Below, piece after piece: positions 22,398-30,252 of a DNA stretch of 64,000 bases. Every line of letters begins with the position of its first letter. Positions within the stretch are counted from its first letter, which is position 1. A program made the position numbers and the translations under genes. A model generated the notes under the pieces. The model worked only from the letters and a program-made list of their open reading frames with translations. It had not been told where the DNA came from and did not search any database. Source of the stretch: Burkholderiales bacterium (lineage in GTDB: Bacteria; Pseudomonadota; Gammaproteobacteria; Burkholderiales; Burkholderiaceae_F); NCBI GenBank assembly GCA_020355165.1, contig CP070661.1, forward strand, positions 2,005,738-2,069,737. The letters are read 5' to 3'.

Positions 22398-23186
22398 TCA
22401 GCGCGCACGGCCGTCCGGCCTGCGATCGACCGCAGCCACCGTCCCGGTCTCGCCGATCGGCTCGAGTTCGAACTCCACCTCGAGCCGGCTCTGCCGGTAG
22501 ACGAAGCCGTCGGGAACCGACAGCACGGCGGTGCGCTCGCCCAGCCCGTCGACCAGCGCCTCGTGGGTCGGCGACGACAGCCGCCGGATCGGCCGCCCTG
22601 CCTCGACCTGCACGTCGGCAGTGAAGCGCGGCACCCACGGCGCCGCGCGATCGACCGGCAGCGGCAGCAGCAGGCGGTACACGCCGCCGGCCTCGACCAC
22701 CGGCACCTGCCGCTGCACCTCGAGGCTGATCTGCTCGCCCGGGGCGACGACGATGACGTCGGCTCGCCGCAGCAGCCGGCCCGGCTCGGCTTCGGCCTGC
22801 TCGGCCGCCTGCTGCGACAGGTCGGCGTCCTCGCACAGCGCCGCCATGTCGGCCCGACCGGGGAGGCCGGCCGCCTCGCCGCGCACGAAGCGCGCCGCCT
22901 CAGGCAGCAGGTACTGGACCACGACGGCGTCGGGCCGGTCGTTGCGCAGCAGCAGCTGCACGCGCGCCGAGGCGCTGCCCTCGGCAACGCGCAGGTCGAG
23001 GTGATGCGCCGTCAGCGTCAACCCCGATTCGGCCACCGATCCATCGACCGCCAGCGGCGCGGCCGCTGCCGGCGCAGCGGGCGGCGGCGCCGCGGCCGCC
23101 GGCGGCGGCACTGCGACGCTGAACAACGTGGCGGCGTAGGTGGCGGCGCGACGAGCGCCTTCGAGCAGCACAGCGGATATCGACAT
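22398..23186 (-). CDS. Short VIT-like domain protein, first gene of the exosortase operon
   Basis: 262 residues. The N-terminus is hydrophobic and then very Ala/Pro-rich (residues 15-45), suggesting export or a flexible stalk. The central part (RVQLLLRNDRPDAVVVQYLLPEAA) looks like the first strands of a VIT domain, and a stretch of about 35 residues after it contains two nearby acidic helices. There is no vWA domain and no C-terminal anchor. It precedes the VIT-vWA gene by 7 bp. GGGGGAA lies upstream of the ATG. The start is about 65 nt downstream of the cre-tag-like repeat array, so this is the first gene under that promoter. Function unknown; a partner or ligand of the VIT-vWA protein is plausible. 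Confidence 0.6.
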   Translation of the reverse strand: MSISAVLLEGARRAATYAATLFSVAVPPPAAAAPPPAAPAAAAPLAVDGSVAESGLTLTAHHLDLRVAEGSASARVQLLLRNDRPDAVVVQYLLPEAARFVRGEAAGLPGRADMAALCEDADLSQQAAEQAEAEPGRLLRRADVIVVAPGEQISLEVQRQVPVVEAGGVYRLLLPLPVDRAAPWVPRFTADVQVEAGRPIRRLSSPTHEALVDGLGERTAVLSVPDGFVYRQSRLEVEFELEPIGETGTVAAVDRRPDGRAR

Positions 23187-23250
23187 CGCTTCGTTCCCCC
23201 GCTTCGCGCAGCCCCGCGGCCGCGCCTGCAGCGAACTGTGCGCACGGCCG

Positions 23251-23299
23251 TCGAACCGCGTGCGAAGCGCAGCGGAAAGCGACGTGAAGGAACGATGAA
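23251..23299 (-). promoter_or_regulatory. Five-unit 11-bp direct repeat resembling the CreB cre-tag
   Basis: Read on the minus strand the units are TTCAT, TTCAC, TTCCG, TTCGC and TTCGA, each separated by exactly 6 nt. On the plus strand they are at 23295-23299, 23284-23288, 23273-23277, 23262-23266 and 23251-23255. The E. coli CreB site (cre-tag) is TTCAC-N6-TTCAC; the first pair here matches 9 of 10 positions and the other units degrade progressively. The array lies just after the creC stop and 65-113 nt upstream of the first VIT gene, pointing in that direction. Binding of the neighbouring CreB-like regulator is an inference from site, spacing and position. Confidence 0.7.
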
Positions 23300-23303
23300 G
23301 CGG

Positions 23304-24767
23304 CTAGCCGGCCGGGGCGCGCGGCAAGCGCAGCGTGGCGACGGCGCCGCCGTCGGGATGGTTGTCCAGGCGCGCCGTGCCGCCGTGCAGTGCGGCGACC
23401 TCGCTGACCAGCGCCAGCCCCAGCCCGCTGCCCTTCCTCCCGGTGTCCGGCCGGGCGGTCGAGAAGAACTTCTCGAACACCCGCCGCCGGGCGAACGGCG
23501 GCAGCCCCGGCCCGTAGTCGTGCACTGTCAGCTCGATCTGCCGCCCCGACTCGCGCGCGGCGATCTCGACCGTCGAATGCGCCGGGGCGAAGTCGATCGC
23601 GTTGCGCACCAGGTTCGAGATCGCCCGGGCGAGCAGGAAGGCGTCGCCGCTGACCAGCAGCGGCTCCGCCACGTCGACCTCGAAGCGCATCTGCTTGCGC
23701 GCGGCAACCGGCGTCGCCTCGGTCACCACCAGCCGGGCCAGCTGCGCCAGCGACACCAGTTCGGTCCGCTCCAGCGAGCCGCGCCGCTCCAGGTTGGCCA
23801 GCTCGAGCATCCGCTCGATCAGGTCCTGCGCGCGGGCGACCTGCTCCTCTATGTTGCCGGCGAATCGTGCGCGCGCCGTCTCCGACATCGGCTCGCGCAG
23901 CAGCTCGGCGGCGCCGCGGATCGCCGCCAGCGGGCTCTTGATCTCGTGCGCCAGGGTCTGCACGTACTGCTCGGCGTAGCTGCGGCCGGCCAGCGCGTCG
24001 CCCGCCTCGGCGACCGAGGCGCGCAGCGCGTGGGCCATCAGCCGCAGCCGCGCCGCCAGCGACCCGCCGCCCTCGTGGCGCAGCGCCCGCCACAGGTCGC
24101 CGATCAGGCCGAGCGGCCGCAGCAGCCACAGCAGCGCCAGCACGAGCCCCGCCAGCAGCGCGCCGACCGAGATCAGGCCGAACTGGACCAGCTTGGCCCG
24201 CGCATTGGCGATGAACGGGGCGAACGACTCGATCGGCTTGCCGACGCTGACCATGCCGACGATGTCCTCGCCGGCCTCGACGCTGGCGCCGCGGCCGCGC
24301 TCGCGGATCGCCGCGCCCACGTACATCACCGCCGAGCTCGTGTCGTCGTCGTCGGCCAGCGTGGTGCGCGCGCCGTAGGCGCCGGCCAGCGTCAGCCTGA
24401 CGTCGCGCCAGTCGAGGTAGCTCTTGCCGACGTCGCGGCCGCGCGAGTCGAACAGCACGACGCCGTCGCGGTCGGTGACGTACACGTGCAGGTTCACGCG
24501 CGTCTTCTCGATGTCGAAGATGCGCGCGTACACCGGCCGCTCGGCCAGATGCGCCAGCGTCCGCTCGAGCTCGTCGGTCGGGATCACGCCGCTGAAGGTT
24601 CGCCGCTCGAGCAGCGTCGCCAGCAGCTGCGCGGTGTCGACCAGCGACTCCTCGGCCGACTCGCGGTAGCGCGGATCGATGTCGGCCGCCACGCGGTACA
24701 GCAGCACGCCGACCACCGCCAGGTAGACGACGAGGACGGCGATGAAGACGCCGGTGCGGCGGCTCAT
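23304..24767 (-). CDS. creC: Sensor histidine kinase, CreC type
   Basis: 487 residues: an N-terminal helix (about 7-25), a periplasmic sensor domain to about residue 190, a second helix (195-220), then cytoplasmic HisKA and HATPase domains. The phosphoacceptor histidine is in TLAHEIKSPLAAIRG (about residue 272), the N box in NLVRNAIDFA, and the G boxes in DYGPGLPP and GSGLGLALV. The sensor part has VYVTDRDGVVLFDSRGRDVGKSY and GAYGARTT, hallmarks of CreC. In enterics CreC responds to growth on fermentation or minimal media, and CreBC homologues respond to beta-lactam or cell-wall stress in Pseudomonas and Aeromonas. It follows creB and directly precedes the repeat array. Confidence 0.88.
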   Translation of the reverse strand: MSRRTGVFIAVLVVYLAVVGVLLYRVAADIDPRYRESAEESLVDTAQLLATLLERRTFSGVIPTDELERTLAHLAERPVYARIFDIEKTRVNLHVYVTDRDGVVLFDSRGRDVGKSYLDWRDVRLTLAGAYGARTTLADDDDTSSAVMYVGAAIRERGRGASVEAGEDIVGMVSVGKPIESFAPFIANARAKLVQFGLISVGALLAGLVLALLWLLRPLGLIGDLWRALRHEGGGSLAARLRLMAHALRASVAEAGDALAGRSYAEQYVQTLAHEIKSPLAAIRGAAELLREPMSETARARFAGNIEEQVARAQDLIERMLELANLERRGSLERTELVSLAQLARLVVTEATPVAARKQMRFEVDVAEPLLVSGDAFLLARAISNLVRNAIDFAPAHSTVEIAARESGRQIELTVHDYGPGLPPFARRRVFEKFFSTARPDTGRKGSGLGLALVSEVAALHGGTARLDNHPDGGAVATLRLPRAPAG

Positions 24768-24860
24768 GCCGACGCGCCCGAGCCGGGGTCCGCGCGCCGC
24801 AGTCGGTCGCCGCCCGGCGCGCGCCGGCGGCGCGGCAGGACACCGATCGCGGTCAACGCC

Positions 24861-25553
24861 TCACCGCTCCTCGCGCAGCGAATAGCCCATCCCCCGATGG
24901 GTGACGATCGGGTCTTCGCCGGCGACCACCGCGCGCAGCTTGGCGCGCAGGGTCTTGACGTGCGCGTCGACCGTGCGGTCGAAGGAGGCCGCCGGATCGT
25001 CCCAGGCGCGCTCCATCAGCTCGTCGCGCGAGAAGACGCGACCGGGACGCTCGACCAGCACCTTGAGCAGCCGGTACTCGATGCGCGACAGCTCCAGCGG
25101 CGTGCCGTGGAAGCGGATCTGCTTGCGTTCGTCGTCGACGGCGAACGCCGCCGCCGTCGCCGCCGGCGCAGCGCCGGCCGGCGGCCGCTGTGCCCGCCGC
25201 AGCACGGTGCGCACGCGGGCCACCAGCTCGCGCGGCGAGAACGGCTTGGCGACGTAGTCGTCGGCGCCGAGCTCGAGGCCGACCACCCGGTCGATCTCGC
25301 CGGCGCGCGCCGTGAGGAAGATCACCGGCAGCGCCGGATGCTCGGCGTGCAGGCGGCGGAACAGCTCGAGGCCGTTGATGTCGGGCAGGCCGATGTCGAC
25401 GATGGCCAGCGCAAACGGCGTAGCCGCCGCCGCGGCCAGCGCCGCCTCGCCGCTGGCGACCCAGTGCGGCGCGAAGCCGTCGGTGGCCAGCGCGTAGACG
25501 ACGGTGTCGGCGATCGCCGGTTCGTCCTCCACCAGCAGGATCGGTGCACTCAT
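24861..25553 (-). CDS. creB: Response regulator, CreB type (OmpR family)
   Basis: 230 residues. The receiver domain begins ILLVEDEPAIADTVVYAL and has the phosphoacceptor aspartate in LAIVDIGLPDINGLELF (about residue 53), the threonine in VIFLTARAGE and the lysine in DYVAKPFSPRELV. The C-terminal winged helix shows FSRDELMERAWDDPAASFDRTVDAH-like sequence and THRGMGYSL. The receiver and the output domain both match CreB. The neighbouring creC starts 93 bp downstream. creD, the usual third gene, is absent and is replaced by the VIT/exosortase operon. Confidence 0.88.
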   Translation of the reverse strand: MSAPILLVEDEPAIADTVVYALATDGFAPHWVASGEAALAAAAATPFALAIVDIGLPDINGLELFRRLHAEHPALPVIFLTARAGEIDRVVGLELGADDYVAKPFSPRELVARVRTVLRRAQRPPAGAAPAATAAAFAVDDERKQIRFHGTPLELSRIEYRLLKVLVERPGRVFSRDELMERAWDDPAASFDRTVDAHVKTLRAKLRAVVAGEDPIVTHRGMGYSLREER

Positions 25554-25585
25554 GCGGCAGACGATAGCCGAGCGCCGCGGCCGCC

Positions 25586-26764
25586 TCAGGAAACGAGCTT
25601 CAGCGGCAGCGAGATCTGCGGCTCACGGCCGGAGACGACGACACGGTTGCGGCCGCCGCGCTTGGCCTGCAGCAGCGCGCGGTCGGCGGCCGCCAGCAGC
25701 TCGCGCGGGCCGTCCAGTCCGTTCCAGGTGGCGATGCCGGCCGAGAAGGTCTGCCGCTCCGGCACCAGCGGCTGCAGCCGCTCGACCATGCGCTCGGCCT
25801 GGTTCTCGTCGCAGGCCGGCAGGACCAGCGTGAACTCCTCGCCGCCGTAGCGGGCCAGCAGGTCGGACGGCCGCAGCTGGCGCAGCCAGGCCTGCGCGGC
25901 GTTGCGCAGCAGCGCGTCGCCGGCGGCGTGGCCGCGGCGGTCGTTGAACCGCTTGAAGTGGTCGAGGTCGATCATCACCACCGTCAGCGCGTACTTGTGC
26001 CGCGTGGAGCGCGCCATTTCCTGCGGCAGCCGCTCGTCGAGCGTGCGCCGGTTGGCCACGCCGGTGAGCGCGTCCTCGCGCGCCAGCTGCGACAGCTGCG
26101 TCATCAGCGAAGCGTTGGTCGTCAGCGAGCGCCAGGCGACGACCGTCAGCAGCAGGCCGAGGGCCAGCCCGACGGCGCCGGCGGCGAACACGCTGATCCG
26201 CGCGATGTTGTCGGAGCGCTGCTCGATGCGCGCCGCCTCGTCGACACGCGCACGCGCCGCCGCCAGCAGGTTGCCGAGCGCGTGGCCGACGGCCTCGAGC
26301 TCGCCTGCGGCGACGGACAGCCGGCTGCGCAGCTGCGCCGGATCGACCGCCGCGCCCTGGCGCTGCCCTTCGCGGGCGAGCGACAGCAGCTGCGCGGTCG
26401 CCTCCTCGGCGCGGGCCAGTTCGCGCCCGGCGAACGCCTCCGGCTCGGTCCGCTGCAGCGTGGCCAGTTCGCCACCGAGCGCCTCCAGGCTCTCGGCCAG
26501 CCGCTGCAGCGCCTCGGCCAGCGCCTCGCCGCTGCGGCCGCTGATGCGGGCGAGATCGCGGTTGACCCGCGAGGCGGCCTGTTGCGCATCGAGCGAGCGC
26601 GAGGCCAGCTCGAGCGCCTGCGCATAGCGCTCGTGCAGCACCGCTTCCTTGCGCGCCGCCCCGACGGCGAACAGCCCGCCGGCCAGCACCAGCAGGATCG
26701 CCGCCAGGACCAGGCCGTTCCTGGTCCAGCGCACCGGCGACGTCGGCTGGCCCGTCAGACCCAA
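25586..26764 (-). CDS. Membrane-bound diguanylate cyclase (GGDEF domain)
   Basis: 392 residues. A helix at about 14-32 and another near 190-215 flank a coiled-coil-rich periplasmic segment (about 40-185) that probably senses a signal. The C-terminal GGDEF domain has ALTGVANRRTLDE, MIDLDHFKRFNDRRGHAAGD (conserved Asp-His-Phe-Lys motif) and the catalytic RYGGEEF near residue 305. It should make cyclic di-GMP from two GTP. No EAL domain is present, and no clear RxxD inhibitory site is visible five residues before GGEEF. It lies 32 bp upstream of creB on the same strand, so it could be co-transcribed with creBC and link c-di-GMP to the surface-protein operon. Confidence 0.85.
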   Translation of the reverse strand: MGLTGQPTSPVRWTRNGLVLAAILLVLAGGLFAVGAARKEAVLHERYAQALELASRSLDAQQAASRVNRDLARISGRSGEALAEALQRLAESLEALGGELATLQRTEPEAFAGRELARAEEATAQLLSLAREGQRQGAAVDPAQLRSRLSVAAGELEAVGHALGNLLAAARARVDEAARIEQRSDNIARISVFAAGAVGLALGLLLTVVAWRSLTTNASLMTQLSQLAREDALTGVANRRTLDERLPQEMARSTRHKYALTVVMIDLDHFKRFNDRRGHAAGDALLRNAAQAWLRQLRPSDLLARYGGEEFTLVLPACDENQAERMVERLQPLVPERQTFSAGIATWNGLDGPRELLAAADRALLQAKRGGRNRVVVSGREPQISLPLKLVS

Positions 26765-26846
26765 CCGCGCCTCCTGCCGCGGCGAGCGCCCGACGGCGCG
26801 CCGGCGCGCCGCGCAGGCGATGCCGGCCGACGGTCAGCGACGACGG

Positions 26847-27188
26847 TCACACGCCCCACGTGACATCGACGCCCTTCTTGTGCGCCGCCCGCAGCATCTC
26901 GAGCAGCGGATGCGCGCGCTGCGCCAGCGTGATCGGGCGCGCGCCCTCGTCGGCAGCCGGCTCGCCGCGCCGCTGCGCCTGCTCGGCCTCCTCGCGTGCC
27001 TGCCGGATCTGCGCCTTCTCCTCGTCGACCGCCGCAGTCAGCCGCGCCAGCGCCTCGCCAAGCTGCTCGGCGCTGATCACCCCGCGCGGCGTGTCCTCCT
27101 TGCCGATGATCGACAGGATGCGGCGCGCCGTCTCGGCGAACATGAAGATCTCGCCGGCGGCTTTGGAGCGGAAGACGACCAGGGCCAT
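26847..27188 (-). CDS. DUF1840 family protein
   Basis: 113 residues, a small cytosolic protein restricted mostly to beta- and gammaproteobacteria. It begins MALVVFRSKAAGEIFMF, then RILSIIGKEDTPRGVISAEQL, and ends ITLAQRAHPLLEMLRAAHKKGVDVTWGV-like, all matching DUF1840. The middle is a charged helix. No function is known for the family. It is transcribed divergently from the THX ribosomal-protein gene, with 142 bp between. Confidence 0.8.
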   Translation of the reverse strand: MALVVFRSKAAGEIFMFAETARRILSIIGKEDTPRGVISAEQLGEALARLTAAVDEEKAQIRQAREEAEQAQRRGEPAADEGARPITLAQRAHPLLEMLRAAHKKGVDVTWGV

Positions 27189-27289
27189 GGCACGCTCGCA
27201 GGCGGTGCGATGCCGGCCAGTCTAGAACCGATCGGCCGATCCGCGGCCGACCGGCCATTGGAACCGGCCGTCGGCGGCCCCGCCGCCGA

Positions 27290-27295
27290 TATACT
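27290..27295 (+). promoter_or_regulatory. Possible -10 element for the THX gene
   Basis: TATACT at 27290-27295 is a good -10 hexamer in an otherwise GC-rich gap and lies 36 nt before the THX start codon. No convincing -35 element is found 16-18 nt upstream; TTGGAA at 27258-27263 is 26 nt away, too far for a standard promoter. Confidence 0.3.
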
Positions 27296-27330
27296 CGCCG
27301 CCTCCGGACCACAGGCCGGCGGAGGACATC

Positions 27331-27459
27331 ATGGGCAAGGGCGACCTGCGCACGCGTCGCGGCAAGATCTACAACGGCAGCTACGGCAAGACCCGGCCGA
27401 CACGGCTCAAGAAGAAGGAACAGGGTGCGTCGAAGACCGCCCCCCGCATGCCGAAGTAG
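27331..27459 (+). CDS. Small ribosomal protein THX (bTHX) family
   Basis: 42 residues. The sequence MGKGDLRTRRGKIYNGSYGK followed by TRPTRLKKK is strongly basic and matches the THX/RPS31 family of small 30S-subunit peptides found in Thermus, Bacteroidetes and many betaproteobacteria. A strong GGAGGA lies 6 nt before the ATG. A rho-independent terminator follows 20 bp after the stop, so it is a single-gene transcript. Ribosome binding is inferred from the family. Confidence 0.85.
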   Translation: MGKGDLRTRRGKIYNGSYGKTRPTRLKKKEQGASKTAPRMPK

Positions 27460-27478
27460 TCGGTTCGGCGGCCAACGC

Positions 27479-27503
27479 AAAGCCGGGGCAACCCGGCTTT
27501 TTT
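27479..27503 (+). terminator. Rho-independent terminator after the THX gene
   Basis: AAAGCCGGG (27479-27487) pairs with CCCGGCTTT (27492-27500) around a GCAA tetraloop and is followed by a run of six T (27498-27503). This is the clearest intrinsic terminator in the window. The next gene begins only 6 nt after it. Confidence 0.9.
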
Positions 27504-27508
27504 GCTTG

Positions 27509-28075
27509 ATGGGATCGCTGCGCATCGTCGCTGCTGCCGCATCGCTGGCGCTGATCGCGGCCTGCAGCCCGCGGCTCGACTGGCGGGAGCACCGCCAGCC
27601 GGCCGCCGGCTATGTCGTCGCACTGCCCGACAGGCCGCACACGACGGTGCGGGAGATCCGCTTCGAGCACCCCGGCGGCGAGGTGCGCGCCGAGATGGCG
27701 ATGCTGTCGACCGGCGTCGGTGCGTCGCTGTTTGCGGTCGGCAGCGTGCGCCTGCCGCCATCGGCGCTCGCCCCGCCGGAGGCGCTCGACGCCACGCTCT
27801 CCTGGTTCGGCGACGGCCTGCTGCGCAACGTGCAGGCGACGCGGCCGGTGGCGGCCGATCTCGGCGCACCGGCCGGGCTCGGCCCGCGGCAGCTGCGCGC
27901 CGCCCGCGCCTTCTCGGCCACGGGCACGGCCGGCGGCGGCCGACCGGCGCGACTTGCCGTGCGCCTGTACGTAGTCGATGATCAGCTCTTCCAGCTCGTC
28001 GCCCTGGGCGCCGAAGACGAGATCCAGCCGCAGGCGCTGGAGACCTTCTTCGACTCGTTCCGGCTGCTGCCCTAG
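27509..28075 (+). CDS. Small lipoprotein of unknown function
   Basis: 188 residues from the ATG at 27509, just after the terminator; an upstream extension of the frame would run through the THX gene and terminator. The N-terminus is a lipoprotein signal with the lipobox LIAAC (cysteine about residue 18). The mature part (YVVALPDRPHTTVREI, EMAMLSTGVGASLFAVGS, ETFFDSFRLLP at the end) resembles a widespread family of envelope proteins with a short repeated alpha/beta fold, but no function is recognised. It lies 80 bp before the omega-aminotransferase on the same strand. Confidence 0.6.
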   Translation: MGSLRIVAAAASLALIAACSPRLDWREHRQPAAGYVVALPDRPHTTVREIRFEHPGGEVRAEMAMLSTGVGASLFAVGSVRLPPSALAPPEALDATLSWFGDGLLRNVQATRPVAADLGAPAGLGPRQLRAARAFSATGTAGGGRPARLAVRLYVVDDQLFQLVALGAEDEIQPQALETFFDSFRLLP

Positions 28076-28155
28076 GGGCGGCGGACGGCTCCGCGCCGAG
28101 CACCGCCGGCCGCGGGGAACCACCGGCGGTGACACCACTTCGCAAAGGAGACCAA

Positions 28156-29493
28156 ATGAAACTCGAGAACCCGCTCACCGGCACGATGGTCTCGCTGGAC
28201 GAATGGTGGATGCCGTTCACCGCCAACCGGCAGTTCAAGGCGGCGCCGCGCCTGCTGGCCCGCGCCGAAGGCATGTACTACTGGACGCCGGACGGCCGCC
28301 AGGTTCTCGACGGCACGGCGGGCCTGTGGTGCGTCAACGCCGGCCACAGCCGCAAGCCGATCGTCGAGGCCGTGCAGCGGCAGGCGGCGACCATGGACTT
28401 CGCGCCGCCGTTCCAGGTCGGGCACCCGGTGGCCTTCGAGGCGGCCACCGCCGTGGCCAGCGTCGCGCCGGCCGGCATGGGACACGTGTTCTTCGTCAAC
28501 TCGGGTTCGGAGGCGGCGGACACGGCGATCAAGATGGCGCTCGCCTATCACCGCGCGCGCGGCGAACCGAGCCGGCGCATCATCATCGGCCGCGAGCGCG
28601 GCTATCACGGCGTGAACATCGGCGGCACGATGGCCGGCGGCATCCCCGGCAACCGCAAGATCTGGCCGGCGATGATGGCCGGCGTCGACCACATCCGCTC
28701 CACCCACGACCTGGCACGCAACGCCTTCTCGCGCGGGCAGCCGGCACACGGCGCCGAGTTCGCCGACGAACTCGAGCGGCTGGTCGCCTTCCACGATCCC
28801 AGCAACATCGCCGCGTTGATCGTCGAGCCAATGGCCGGCAGCGCCGGCGTGCTGATCCCGCCGGCCGGCTACCTGGAGAAGCTCGCCGCCACCTGCCGCA
28901 AGCACGGCATCCTGCTCATCTTCGACGAGGTGATCACCGGCTTCGGCCGTCTCGGCAGCCCGTTCGCCGCCCAGCACTTCGGCATCACGCCGGACATCCT
29001 GACCTGCGCCAAGGCGATCAACAACGCCGCCGTTCCGCTCGGCGCCGTGCTGGCGAGCGACGCGGTGCACGACGCCATCGTCAACGGCGCCGGCGAGGGT
29101 GCGATCGAGTTCCTGCACGGCTACACCTACTCCGGCCACCCGCTGGCCTGCGCTGCGGTGATCGCCACGCAGAAGCTGTACGCCGCGGAGAAGCTGTTCG
29201 ACCGTGCGCGCGAGATCGCGCCGTACTGGGAGGCAGCCCTGCATTCGCTGAAAGGCGCCCGCCACGTCATCGACATCCGCAATCTCGGCCTGGTCGGCGG
29301 CATCGAGCTGGAGCCGCGCCCGGGCGCGCCGGCCCGCCGCGGCTTCGAGGCGCACGTCAAGTGCTTCGAGGCCGGCGCACTGGTGCGCTTCACCGCCGAC
29401 ATCCTGGCGCTGAGCCCGCCGCTGGTGATCGAGAAGACGCAGATCGACCAGCTGGTCGAGACCATCGGCGCGGCGCTGCAGTCGATCGACTGA
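28156..29493 (+). CDS. Omega-amino acid--pyruvate aminotransferase (class III)
   Basis: 445 residues from the ATG at 28156, preceded by AAAGGAG at 28144-28150. A PLP-dependent class III aminotransferase of the beta-alanine:pyruvate type. Features: DEWWMPFTANRQFKAAPRLL near the start, NSGSEAADTAIKMALAYHR (phosphate loop), DEVITGFGRLGSPFAAQ, and the PLP lysine in CAKAINNAAVPLGAV (about residue 287). The likely reaction is beta-alanine plus pyruvate to malonate semialdehyde plus alanine. mmsA lies two genes downstream, and MmsA-type enzymes can also oxidise malonate semialdehyde, so the two fit one pathway. Confidence 0.88.
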   Translation: MKLENPLTGTMVSLDEWWMPFTANRQFKAAPRLLARAEGMYYWTPDGRQVLDGTAGLWCVNAGHSRKPIVEAVQRQAATMDFAPPFQVGHPVAFEAATAVASVAPAGMGHVFFVNSGSEAADTAIKMALAYHRARGEPSRRIIIGRERGYHGVNIGGTMAGGIPGNRKIWPAMMAGVDHIRSTHDLARNAFSRGQPAHGAEFADELERLVAFHDPSNIAALIVEPMAGSAGVLIPPAGYLEKLAATCRKHGILLIFDEVITGFGRLGSPFAAQHFGITPDILTCAKAINNAAVPLGAVLASDAVHDAIVNGAGEGAIEFLHGYTYSGHPLACAAVIATQKLYAAEKLFDRAREIAPYWEAALHSLKGARHVIDIRNLGLVGGIELEPRPGAPARRGFEAHVKCFEAGALVRFTADILALSPPLVIEKTQIDQLVETIGAALQSID

Positions 29494-29605
29494 CGCCCCG
29501 CCAGGCGCTGCGGGCAGCCCCATCGCGCGCAGCCGCGCTAGCGCCCGCCGGCGGGCGGGATCAAACTGTCTTCGCTGCGCCCGACGCGCAGCGAAGGAGG
29601 TTGTC

Positions 29606-30085
29606 ATGTCGATGCCATCGCGGCTTTCGAATTACCTGCTCCGCCGCGGCATTCACTACGACGTGATGTCGCACCTGCACAGCCACAGCAGCGCCGAGAC
29701 CGCGCGCACGGCGCACGTGCCGGCGCACCGCCTCGCCAAGTCGGTCGTCCTCGAGGACGACCAGGGCTGCGTGATGGTGGTCGTTCCCGCCGACGCGCGT
29801 GTCAACGTCGGCGCAGTGGCCCGCCTGCTGGGCCGCGATACCCTGCACCTGTCCGACGAGAGCCGGCTGAGCGAGATGTTCCCCGACTGCGACCTCGGTG
29901 CCGTGCCGGCGGTCGGCATGGCCTGGGGCATGGACACGGTGGTCGACGGCTCGCTCGACGAGAACCCCGAGCTGTTCATCGAGGCCGGCGATCACGACAT
30001 GCTGATCCGGCTGTCGCAGCAGCAGTTCCGCGACCTGATGCGCGACGTGCGGCACGCGGGGATCTGCCTGCCGACGACGCACTGA
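29606..30085 (+). CDS. YbaK/EbsC-type aminoacyl-tRNA deacylase-like protein
   Basis: 159 residues. The fold of the YbaK/ProX editing family is suggested by [26 protein letters not shown]-type sequence (about residues 45-70), the conserved lysine in RLAKSVV, and the later [20 protein letters not shown]. Family members hydrolyse mischarged Cys-tRNA-Pro, Ala-tRNA-Pro or related species. GAAGGAGG lies upstream of the start. It sits between the aminotransferase and mmsA on the same strand but shows no functional link to them. Confidence 0.75.
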   Translation: MSMPSRLSNYLLRRGIHYDVMSHLHSHSSAETARTAHVPAHRLAKSVVLEDDQGCVMVVVPADARVNVGAVARLLGRDTLHLSDESRLSEMFPDCDLGAVPAVGMAWGMDTVVDGSLDENPELFIEAGDHDMLIRLSQQQFRDLMRDVRHAGICLPTTH

Positions 30086-30252
30086 GCGGCGCCGCCGCCC
30101 GGCGCGGCGCTGCGCTGACGCGCGTCGACCGGCACCGGTCCGCGCCGCACCGAACTCGGCCGCGCCGCGCGGAAGGTGGCGCTGCGCCGATCGGTGCCGG
30201 CCGTTTGCAGGCAAAATCGGCAGGCTGGACCGCAGCGCGCGAGGAGATCGAC

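Noticed and set aside
23251-23299. Possible CRISPR or tandem-repeat array
   Set aside because: The units are 5 bp in an 11-bp period with unrelated 6-bp spacers and lie in a promoter position. This fits a response-regulator site, not CRISPR.
19898-25850. Very long plus-strand open frames (over 900 and 1,200 codons) across the exosortase and creBC region
   Set aside because: They are antisense shadows of high-GC genes. The minus-strand frames give signal peptides, MIDAS, histidine-kinase and receiver motifs; the plus-strand products give none.
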